A stretch of DNA of 12,451 nt from assembly GCA_016839985.1 (NCBI GenBank), contig JAEOTG010000320.1, positions 1-12,451 on the forward strand, in the 5' to 3' direction. Made by a program: the position numbers and the translations under genes. Origin of the DNA: Candidatus Heimdallarchaeota archaeon (GTDB lineage: Archaea > Asgardarchaeota > Heimdallarchaeia > Heimdallarchaeales > Heimdallarchaeaceae). Below are positions 1 through 5,940 of this stretch, piece after piece. Every line of letters starts with the position of its first letter. Positions within the stretch are counted from its first letter, which is position 1. Below the pieces are notes generated by a model. That model was not told the origin of the DNA, searched no databases, and was given only the letters and a program-made list of their open reading frames with translations.

Positions 1-65
1 ATTCTTATTAATTGAGAACAGTTTATTATTTGCTGAGAATTATCTAGAGTACTAAGTTTCTATTT

Positions 66-377
66 TTAAATCAATTTTGCTGCTTCGAAGATATTAGTTG
101 CTTGTTCATTTATATACCATTTCTCTGAGATTTGACAGTAATCATTAATCCAAAGAGGATCCTCATAATTAATTTGTTTTAATTCTTTAGCATCTTCAGG
201 GATAAGGTTGAGTTTTTTAGCTTTAGAAATATTTCGTAATTGCATTATGCCATACCACAGAAACAACAAAGCAAACAAGTCAATCATTGCACATACAATA
301 AAAGTTCCAGCATTGTACAAATCTGAACGAGGGGAAATTGCACAAGGGAAACCAATGAATAGTGCTAAAGCAAACAA
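66..377 (-). CDS. Membrane protein C-terminal fragment, start uncertain (possibly truncated)
   Basis: I do not recognise the family. Read from the first usable start codon, a TTG at 377, it is 103 residues. It has two hydrophobic stretches (about residues 2-14 and 22-46) and then a charged tail of about 55 residues, probably cytosolic. The same frame stays open upstream to a stop at 567-569. The extra roughly 60 codons look coding: a Lys-rich stretch, then an amphipathic segment around HPNIVKKLTQYLLFSL, running straight into the first membrane segment. That part has no ATG, GTG or TTG and overlaps the 3' end of the neighbouring gene at 541. The simplest reading is a membrane protein that has lost its 5' end, or one starting at a rare codon such as ATT. 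TTG at 377 would cut into the coding-like stretch and is only a formal start. Confidence 0.45.
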   Translation of the reverse strand: MFALALFIGFPCAISPRSDLYNAGTFIVCAMIDLFALLFLWYGIMQLRNISKAKKLNLIPEDAKELKQINYEDPLWINDYCQISEKWYINEQATNIFEAAKLI

Positions 378-540
378 ACTCCCTACAACATAATTCGTGC
401 CAGAAGTAACCGTACTTTCTCTAAGACTGAAAAGAAGATACTGTGTAAGTTTCTTAACAATGTTAGGATGAATATGTTTTTCTTCAGCTAAACCAAGGAA
501 TTTAGTTTCTTTCTTTTTTTTATCAAAAACAATGTAAATA

Positions 541-1494
541 CTATTTCCTATTCTCCAAATTATCTTTTATACTCTTTACTTTATCATACGATACTTCATA
601 CATCATTTGCTTATCAAATAATATTCCTTTTTCGTTTTTTAAATACTTTTTAATCTCTTCCTCCACTTCTGGAAATTCTCCTATAAATGAAATAATTAGT
701 GCCCTTAATATTTCATCTTCTCCCTCCATATCTTCTGCTACTAAATCTAAAACTACTTTAGCACTTGCAAAATCATCTGGTCCTGTTAAAGAAACTAAAG
801 GTTCACTTATCAGAGATCTCATCACTCCCCTCTTAATAAAATTGTTTTCTATCTTATATGCTGTTAGCAGTATATTTACATACATTTCTGTTCTCTTCAC
901 ATACTTAATGAACAACTCTCCCAGAATTATCTGAATTTCTTCTCCTTTGTCCCTCATAAAATTAATTATTGCAGTCATTATATCATCATTATACTTATAA
1001 CGATATTTGTAAACCTTATCAATTAAATGTTCCAATAACTCATTTGCTTTTCCGCTTTCAAAATATCCTTTTTCCAATAATTCATCCAAAAACAAATATA
1101 TCCCCATATACCTAAAATTTTCATAAAAAATCCCCTTTCTATGAATTTTACTTGGTTTGAAAATTTCAATAGGTATTTTCAATAACTTACTTTTTTTTAT
1201 TTCTTCATTATATCCATATATAGAATTTTCAACTATTATTTTAGGAATGCTTGTATAATTTATCTCGTTTTCTTCTATTTTCTCTATAACCTTATCTAAT
1301 ATATTATATTCATCAATTAAGTCTATATAGAAATCTGCAAAATAGTATGGTACAACTTTTTTTTCCTCCACCTTCTTGAAATACTTGACTATCTCTTCTT
1401 TCTCTTCCTTACTCTCTCTTTTTTTCTCTTCTATGTATTCTACTAGTTCTAATATACTCATTTCTTCAAAATTCTTAACTTTGAGTTTTTTCAT
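541..1494 (-). CDS. Lys/Glu-rich all-helical protein, possibly HEAT-like
   Basis: This 317-residue protein is predicted to be cytosolic; I see no signal peptide or membrane segment. The first 50 residues are extremely rich in Lys and Glu. The rest reads as successive amphipathic helix pairs, for example residues 133-160, 170-195, 200-230 and 240-285, which is the look of HEAT/ARM-type solenoids. No catalytic motif is visible. The start is ATG at 1494, preceded about 7 bases upstream by an AGAAGGA stretch that could serve as a ribosome binding site; no clear TATA box sits at leaderless distance. Composition (Ile, Lys, Glu) is more biased than in the enzymes further right. Its 3' end overlaps the open frame of the damaged-looking membrane ORF downstream. 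If it is HEAT-like, a scaffold or protein-binding role would be usual, but this is inference. Confidence 0.75.
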   Translation of the reverse strand: MKKLKVKNFEEMSILELVEYIEEKKRESKEEKEEIVKYFKKVEEKKVVPYYFADFYIDLIDEYNILDKVIEKIEENEINYTSIPKIIVENSIYGYNEEIKKSKLLKIPIEIFKPSKIHRKGIFYENFRYMGIYLFLDELLEKGYFESGKANELLEHLIDKVYKYRYKYNDDIMTAIINFMRDKGEEIQIILGELFIKYVKRTEMYVNILLTAYKIENNFIKRGVMRSLISEPLVSLTGPDDFASAKVVLDLVAEDMEGEDEILRALIISFIGEFPEVEEEIKKYLKNEKGILFDKQMMYEVSYDKVKSIKDNLENRK

Positions 1495-1695
1495 TTTGTT
1501 TTCCTTCTACAACACAATCAATACTTCACTAAAGATTCTTTTTTTCTAGTACATTGATATTCTTTTTATCGAAAATAAGCTTTTTGTTACATTTTCATTC
1601 ATTTAAGATTCTCCCTTATTAGTACTTCTTTGAAAATATTCTTTACTAAGTATAAAACAATTATTTTACTTATATTTATTAGTGCATGGGAATTC

Positions 1696-1705
1696 TTTAA
1701 TATAC
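1696..1705 (+). promoter_or_regulatory. TATA box of the winged-helix regulator gene
   Basis: TTTAATATAC lies 37 bases before the ATG at 1733 and predicts a start of transcription a few bases before that codon. An almost identical box (TTTAATATAA) serves the aminotransferase gene at 5941. This supports ATG 1733 over GTG 1682 as the start. Confidence 0.5.
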
Positions 1706-1732
1706 AAACAAAAATTGAGAATTGGGTCTCCT

Positions 1733-2422
1733 ATGAAAACTCAAGATATAATTGATCCTGATTTCAAACAAAAGCCTGTTATATTAATCAAAGATGAAGA
1801 AAAGTTACTTATTATGAACAATCCAAATTACTATCCTATTTTGATGTCTCTTAGAGAAGGACACAAAACTGTAAAAGAAATTGAAGAAGATTATGCAAAG
1901 TTCATTATTAAAGATCTTAAGAAACAAGGGATAAAGGATGAGAAAAAAATCAAAGAGATGGTAAGTAAGAAAAAACGCTCTGACAAATCCTTATACCGAT
2001 ATATCCAACATCTTATAGATGCAGGTTTTGTTGCTCTAGTTGGAAAGAGGATCGCTATGGAGAAATCTATGACAGAAAAACTTTTTGCTAGAACTGCTAA
2101 GTTCTTCTTTGTTGAATCATATTATGAGAAGATGATCTGTGCGAATCAGAATTGCATCGAGAGTTTAGCACAGTTACTTGGAATTATTTACAATGTTCCT
2201 CAACCTAATAAATCAGATTTAAAGCAATTTATCAGTTTAATGAATTCAAGTTCAAAAAAAATCACATCAATGTTATTTAACGAAAAATCGGAAGAATTTG
2301 TTCAGATGGTAGATAGCCTTTCTTTAGATGAAGTGACAGCAGTAATCCAAACACTCAGTATTATCGATTTAGCAAATAACTCCAAAAAATTTGATAAGCT
2401 TCTTAGAAATATAGAAAATTGA
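1733..2422 (+). CDS. ArsR-like winged-helix transcriptional regulator
   Basis: This is a predicted cytosolic DNA-binding protein of 229 residues. Residues 15-110 read as an ArsR-type winged helix: an entry strand (KPVILIKDEEKLLIM), a helix with PNYYPILMSLREG, a recognition-helix region KSLYRYIQHLIDAGFV at about 86-100, and the wing LVGKRIAMEK. The segment at about 60-85 is an unusually Lys-rich insertion. Residues 111-229 form a helical C-terminal domain that I cannot assign; it may dimerise or bind a ligand. I chose ATG 1733 because the fold begins just after it and a TATA box lies at the right distance. The frame stays open to a GTG at 1682, giving 17 more residues, and a second TATA-like TATAAAA at 1651 could serve that start. 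The next gene, a membrane EEP protein, starts 76 bases downstream with its own TATA box. It could be the target, but nothing proves it. Confidence 0.75.
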   Translation: MKTQDIIDPDFKQKPVILIKDEEKLLIMNNPNYYPILMSLREGHKTVKEIEEDYAKFIIKDLKKQGIKDEKKIKEMVSKKKRSDKSLYRYIQHLIDAGFVALVGKRIAMEKSMTEKLFARTAKFFFVESYYEKMICANQNCIESLAQLLGIIYNVPQPNKSDLKQFISLMNSSSKKITSMLFNEKSEEFVQMVDSLSLDEVTAVIQTLSIIDLANNSKKFDKLLRNIEN

Positions 2423-2467
2423 AATTTTTAGTTTCTTATTTCTAGAAATGATGAAATAGTCATATTA

Positions 2468-2476
2468 TTTTTATAC
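2468..2476 (+). promoter_or_regulatory. TATA box of the membrane EEP gene
   Basis: TTTTTATAC begins 31 bases before ATG 2499, the spacing expected for an archaeal leaderless transcript. No Shine-Dalgarno sequence precedes this ATG. Confidence 0.5.
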
Positions 2477-2498
2477 AAGCTAAAAAGAGACACTATTT

Positions 2499-4514
2499 AT
2501 GATTGATTTTAAGAATTTTTTTAAGAACAATTATTCAGAACTTATCATGTTCAGTATAATCTTTCTATTTTTCATTCAAATGCTTTCAGATTTAGCTGAA
2601 AGGATTTTTGATTATGCTATACTTGGATTGGAACCTACGCTACATATTCTTGCATTATTATTCTTGTTTTCCTCTGTAGGATTATTCTTCTTTAGAAAGA
2701 CAATATCAGATAAGACTTTGTTTATAGTTGGAGAACTTATTATTATAACTAGATTAATAGAACCTTTACTCAAAGGAGAAGCTCTTCTGATATTCGCTGG
2801 ATTATCTGTTAGTAGTTTTCTTATTTTCTTTCCTGCATATTTCACAAGAAGTAAGAACAAAGAGCAACAAACTGGTGTAACACTAGGAATATCATTAGCA
2901 TTAGCTGTAGTTTTATCTTTATTTTTCAGAACAGTTAACTCGACACTAGATGTTTCAATTTATAGATGGTATCAGATTATTGGTTGGATACTAGGAATAG
3001 TAGCTTCACTTATGTTAGTTGGTATGTTACTAAAAAGCGAAAAAGTTGTTCAGAAAGAATCATCAGAAGAAGGAAATTCTGCAAGCTTTGGTCGCATTCT
3101 ACTTTTAACTCTTGGATTGTCAAGTGTTTTTATAATCATCTGGTTTACTTTTATGAGTCCAACTGCTATTTCAAGATGGACAGAGGGCAATTACATTGGA
3201 ATTGTTATAGGTGTTTTAGTGATGACAATTTTATTCATCATTGGAATGGTATTAAAACCTAATTTAATGAATGAAATCAAATCTTGGATGCTTTGGGTGT
3301 GGAATGGATTGTTTGCACTCTCTCTAACTTTGACTGTAATGGTACATCAAATTCTGCCGACATATGGATTATTCTTCCCTGATAATCATACAGCATATCC
3401 CATTATAGCTGCACCAACCACTTTTGCTCATCAAATTCCCTTAATTTTGATGATACTTCTCTCACCTATAGTTTACATAGACTTTATTCTTTTATCAAGA
3501 GAATTACTAAAGATTAAACCAAAACCAGCCAAAGTAGGTGGAAGTTTTGCTATAGGAACAGGATTGTATGGTATTATTATGATTTTCATGCAAGTATTAC
3601 CTAACGTCTGGGGATATCTACCACCTATCAGCACTATATTCAGAGATATGTACTGGTTGGCTTTTCTAATTCCAGGAGTATTTATTACTATACCCATTTT
3701 CCTATTCAAGAAGGATACACAGAGCTTTGAAAAAACAGCTAGAGAATTGAAATCAAAAACTATTATTCTTTCAATCTTAGGATTGATAACTATAGGTACA
3801 GTTGTAGGTGCATTTGTAACTGCTCCACACCCTGTTGCACCAGATGAAGGAAAGACATCTCTAATCATTATGACTTATAATATTCGGCTAGGAGTAAACC
3901 TCACTGGTGAAAAAAATTATGATGGACAACTGGAACTGATTAGAAGTGTTGACCCTGATATAATTTGTTTACAAGAAAGTGATACTGCTAGAATAGGTGG
4001 TGGAAACTCAGATGTTGTTAGATATTTTGCGGATAAATTAAATATGTATTCGTACAGAGGAGCAAAAACTGTTACAAACACCTATGGTACTGCTATCTTA
4101 TCAAAATATCCTATCTCAGATGTTGAGGCATTCTTCGTATATAGCACCCATCAACAAATAAGCACAACACATGCGAAGATAACGTTTAATTCAACATTGA
4201 CATTCAATGTCTTCTCAAGCCATCCTGCAGCAAGAGGTGATGAAGCAAAAAGATACCAAATAGAAGAAATATTAAGTCAAACTACAGGTCTAGATAACGT
4301 TCTATTCGGTGGAGATTTTAATTTTAGACCTTACTCAGAACCATATAACATAACAGTAGGAACTTTAGAAGATTCTTGGGTATTGAAATGGGGAACAGTA
4401 GCAGATAGAATTGACCATATATTCCTTAGTTCAGGAATTACTGTTCTTGATGCTGTATATATAGAAAGGGGACAATCTGATCATCCTGCGTACTGGATAG
4501 AAATTCAATTGTAA
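2499..4514 (+). CDS. Polytopic membrane protein with C-terminal EEP domain, CWH43/PGAP2IP-like
   Basis: The protein has 671 residues. Residues 1-441 hold about 13 hydrophobic segments (near 15-34, 44-65, 73-90, 93-114, 126-143, 156-178, 198-219, 231-252, 263-285, 311-333, 348-368, 384-403, 420-441). Residues 453-671 are an endonuclease/exonuclease/phosphatase domain. Its motifs are all present: YN at 460-461, LQESD with Glu493, SSHP with His575, GGDFN with Asp606 and Asn608, RIDHIF with Asp639, and SDHP with Asp661 and His662. The wording KNYDGQLELIRS, QESDTARIGGGNSDVV and LSKYPI is what I recall from the C-terminal domain of eukaryotic CWH43/PGAP2IP, which also joins a multi-span membrane part to an EEP domain. 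By analogy it may cleave a phosphodiester or remodel a lipid at the outer face of the membrane; substrate and topology are inferred. The start is ATG 2499, with a leaderless-type TATA box. Confidence 0.85.
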   Translation: MIDFKNFFKNNYSELIMFSIIFLFFIQMLSDLAERIFDYAILGLEPTLHILALLFLFSSVGLFFFRKTISDKTLFIVGELIIITRLIEPLLKGEALLIFAGLSVSSFLIFFPAYFTRSKNKEQQTGVTLGISLALAVVLSLFFRTVNSTLDVSIYRWYQIIGWILGIVASLMLVGMLLKSEKVVQKESSEEGNSASFGRILLLTLGLSSVFIIIWFTFMSPTAISRWTEGNYIGIVIGVLVMTILFIIGMVLKPNLMNEIKSWMLWVWNGLFALSLTLTVMVHQILPTYGLFFPDNHTAYPIIAAPTTFAHQIPLILMILLSPIVYIDFILLSRELLKIKPKPAKVGGSFAIGTGLYGIIMIFMQVLPNVWGYLPPISTIFRDMYWLAFLIPGVFITIPIFLFKKDTQSFEKTARELKSKTIILSILGLITIGTVVGAFVTAPHPVAPDEGKTSLIIMTYNIRLGVNLTGEKNYDGQLELIRSVDPDIICLQESDTARIGGGNSDVVRYFADKLNMYSYRGAKTVTNTYGTAILSKYPISDVEAFFVYSTHQQISTTHAKITFNSTLTFNVFSSHPAARGDEAKRYQIEEILSQTTGLDNVLFGGDFNFRPYSEPYNITVGTLEDSWVLKWGTVADRIDHIFLSSGITVLDAVYIERGQSDHPAYWIEIQL

Positions 4515-4530
4515 TATTTCTCTTCCAAAC

Positions 4531-4548
4531 TTTTTTTATTTTTTTTCT
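4531..4548 (+). terminator. T-tract terminator after the membrane EEP gene
   Basis: An almost pure T run starts 17 bases after the stop codon at 4512-4514. Archaeal RNA polymerase commonly terminates at such tracts without a hairpin. Confidence 0.5.
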
Positions 4549-4554
4549 CAATCA

Positions 4555-4571
4555 TAAATAAATAAATAAAT
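4555..4571. repeat. Short AAAT tandem repeat
   Basis: About four copies of TAAA/AAAT lie in tandem in the spacer after the membrane EEP gene. In DNA this AT-rich it may be chance or slippage; no function is apparent. Confidence 0.4.
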
Positions 4572-4579
4572 CACTTGGA

Positions 4580-4590
4580 TTTTTATAAAT
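4580..4590 (+). promoter_or_regulatory. TATA-type box upstream of a tiny ORF
   Basis: TTTTTATAAAT has the form of a strong archaeal TATA box and lies exactly 40 bases before an ATG opening an 18-codon ORF (4620-4676). The same 11 bases occur at 11866-11876, again 40 bases before a tiny ORF. No plus-strand gene follows until 5941, so if active it would drive a small RNA or peptide. Confidence 0.35.
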
Positions 4591-4619
4591 AACTTTAGCA
4601 AAAATTGGTGTAATCAAAT

Positions 4620-4676
4620 ATGAAATCCATTATAGGTGGTTTAGGATTTATTAATGAGACAACAACTCATCATTAA
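4620..4676 (+). CDS. Possible 18-residue peptide ORF
   Basis: An ATG is preceded by a GGTG that could pair with the archaeal 16S rRNA tail, and by the TATA-type box at 4580. It opens a frame reading MKSIIGGLGFINETTTHH, then TAA. The Gly/Ile core is mildly hydrophobic. ORFs this short are common by chance, so this rests only on the alignment of promoter-like and RBS-like signals. It could equally mark a non-coding transcript. Confidence 0.2.
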   Translation: MKSIIGGLGFINETTTHH

Positions 4677-4682
4677 AACATT

Positions 4683-4880
4683 CTAATTTCTATTATCTTT
4701 TCGAAAAATTGAATTTCTTTTTGCATTGTAACTTCCGTTTTTACTATCGTTTTTTTCATTTATTTGCTTATCCAGTATTTCTTCAATTTCTCTCTCCAAT
4801 TTTTTCTTAATATCAACTGTTTTTACTTTTTTCCAAGCTTTTTTGTTTTTGAAATTTTTTGTTTCGATCATTTTCTTCAT
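4683..4880 (-). CDS. Small basic Lys-rich protein
   Basis: I recognise no family. The 65-residue product is strongly basic: residues 1-20 carry many Lys plus one Trp, residues 22-40 look like an amphipathic helix (VDIKKKLEREIEEILDKQI), and the tail is polar and rich in Asn, Lys and Arg. It has no membrane segment. A charged helix with basic ends would suit a nucleic-acid-binding or partner-binding peptide, but that is a guess. Support for a real gene comes from upstream: a TTTAAATATT box at 4913-4922 (minus strand) predicts transcription from roughly ten bases before the ATG, and 8-base inverted arms flank that box. A Phe-rich frame on the opposite strand of the same stretch looks like its shadow. 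Confidence 0.45.
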   Translation of the reverse strand: MKKMIETKNFKNKKAWKKVKTVDIKKKLEREIEEILDKQINEKNDSKNGSYNAKRNSIFRKDNRN

Positions 4881-4896
4881 ATTTTATGGTACTTTG

Positions 4897-4935
4897 AACA
4901 CTTTTATTATCTAATATTTAAAAAATCAAAGTGTT
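4897..4935. promoter_or_regulatory. Inverted repeat flanking a TATA box, possible operator
   Basis: AACACTTT (4897-4904) and AAAGTGTT (4928-4935) are perfect inverted 8-base arms around a 23-base centre. The centre contains AATATTTAAA (4913-4922), a TATA box for the minus-strand small gene starting at 4880. A dimeric repressor bound across the arms would block TBP. The symmetry is visible in the sequence; the role is inferred. Confidence 0.4.
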
Positions 4936-5027
4936 TTTCTTTTAATTATTTGGAAAATTAAAGTTCTTTTCTATATTTTGAGTTTAAAACAACAATCATT
5001 ATTTTTTTGTACTTAAGAAGTAAAAAA

Positions 5028-5867
5028 TTAAAGATTGGTAAGCTTTAGACTCAAATCCCATAATTTTTGTTGAGCATCTTTATCAAAAGCTAACTTGTTT
5101 GGATCTCTTTCTTTCATTTTATGATAATATTTGCCTGATATTCCTTTGGTTTCAGGAGATGAAGCTAAATATATTGAAGTTTTAGCTCCCTCTTCCGGTG
5201 TTAAACCTCTATACTTTGCTAATGGAGTAATTAACTTAAGTAGAAAATTGTTCAATCCAATATGAGTTTTTACATAACCAGGATGAAGACAATTTACACT
5301 TACATTTGTTCCTTGTAATTTTTCTGCTAAGAGAAATGAAAACATAATATTATACAATTTTGATTCTTGATATGCTCTAATAAAAACATAATTTCTTCTA
5401 TCACAATTATAATCATCTAATTCTAATTTTTTAACTTTGTAATTTGAACTCGAAGCTACATTGATAATTCTTGAAGGAGCAGAAGCTTTGAGTATATCTA
5501 GAAGCTGAAGAGTTAGGCTAAAATAACCTAGATGGTTAACACCAAAAGTAGATTCTACTCCATATTCAGTTTTGGATTTCAAAAGAAAAACAGCACCATG
5601 ATTATTGATGAGAACATCAAGTTTTTCATATTTATTTTTAAATTCACTAACAAAATCATTAATTGAATTCAAAGATGCAAAATCGCACAACATTAAATCT
5701 AAATTTCTGTTATTGGTTTTTTCAAGTATCTCTTGAAGAGCTTTCTCACCTCTTCTTTTATTTCTACAAACCAATACAACATGGGCTCTCATCTCTGCAA
5801 GTTTGAAAGCAGTTGCTTTTCCTATTCCTGCATTAGCACCTGTAACAATTACAATTTTGTTTTTCAT
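5028..5867 (-). CDS. Short-chain dehydrogenase/reductase, retinol-dehydrogenase-like
   Basis: A cytosolic NAD(P)-dependent oxidoreductase of 279 residues with a single Rossmann SDR domain. Residues 9-16 give the dinucleotide-binding TGANAGIG; CRNKRRG at 34-40, with basic residues after strand 2, hints at NADP(H). Other landmarks are CDFAS at 61-65, NNHG at 88-91 (most relatives have NNAG), Asn111, SS at 139-140, the catalytic pair Tyr166 and Lys170 in AYQESK, and HPGYVKT at 195-201. Length and wording match the retinol dehydrogenase/WW-oxidoreductase branch rather than the fatty-acid FabG branch; the substrate cannot be read. I chose ATG 5867 rather than a start 12 codons earlier because the Rossmann fold starts here and a TATA box lies 30 bases upstream. 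It is divergent from the aminotransferase gene across 73 bases and may share its regulation. Confidence 0.88.
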   Translation of the reverse strand: MKNKIVIVTGANAGIGKATAFKLAEMRAHVVLVCRNKRRGEKALQEILEKTNNRNLDLMLCDFASLNSINDFVSEFKNKYEKLDVLINNHGAVFLLKSKTEYGVESTFGVNHLGYFSLTLQLLDILKASAPSRIINVASSSNYKVKKLELDDYNCDRRNYVFIRAYQESKLYNIMFSFLLAEKLQGTNVSVNCLHPGYVKTHIGLNNFLLKLITPLAKYRGLTPEEGAKTSIYLASSPETKGISGKYYHKMKERDPNKLAFDKDAQQKLWDLSLKLTNL

Positions 5868-5887
5868 ACAATAAGAAAAATTGATTG

Positions 5888-5897
5888 TATATATTAA
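5888..5897 (-). promoter_or_regulatory. TATA box of the SDR gene
   Basis: On the minus strand TTAATATATA begins 30 bases before ATG 5867, the spacing of a leaderless archaeal transcript. Confidence 0.5.
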
Positions 5898-5910
5898 TGT
5901 CACCCAAGAT

Positions 5911-5920
5911 TTTAATATAA
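5911..5920 (+). promoter_or_regulatory. TATA box of the aminotransferase gene
   Basis: TTTAATATAA begins 30 bases before ATG 5941. It lies only 13 bases from the opposing box of the SDR gene, so two back-to-back leaderless promoters fit in a 73-base spacer and could compete or be controlled together. Confidence 0.5.
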
Positions 5921-5940
5921 TAGAGAAAATTTTTCATAGA

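Noticed and set aside
1547..1645. Two TAGTAC...TATTCTTT stretches in the divergent spacer
   Set aside because: The halves are spaced differently in the two copies and are AT-rich, so chance similarity is likely.
3473..3868. Minus-strand 131-codon frame inside the membrane EEP gene
   Set aside because: It is antisense to clear membrane segments and the start of the EEP domain, with no promoter or recognisable motif.
4652..4675. Weak hairpin TTAATGAG/CTCATCATTAA
   Set aside because: The stem is only five clean pairs, with a bulge beyond that; it is too weak to call a terminator or structured RNA.
4764..4961. Plus-strand Phe-rich 65-codon frame
   Set aside because: It is antisense to the small basic protein; Phe-rich runs are what Lys-rich codons give when read backwards, and it crosses the inverted repeat and TATA box of that gene.
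5881..5940. Earlier TTG start for the aminotransferase
   Set aside because: It would place both TATA boxes inside the coding sequence and add 20 residues not typical of the family; ATG 5941 fits a leaderless transcript.
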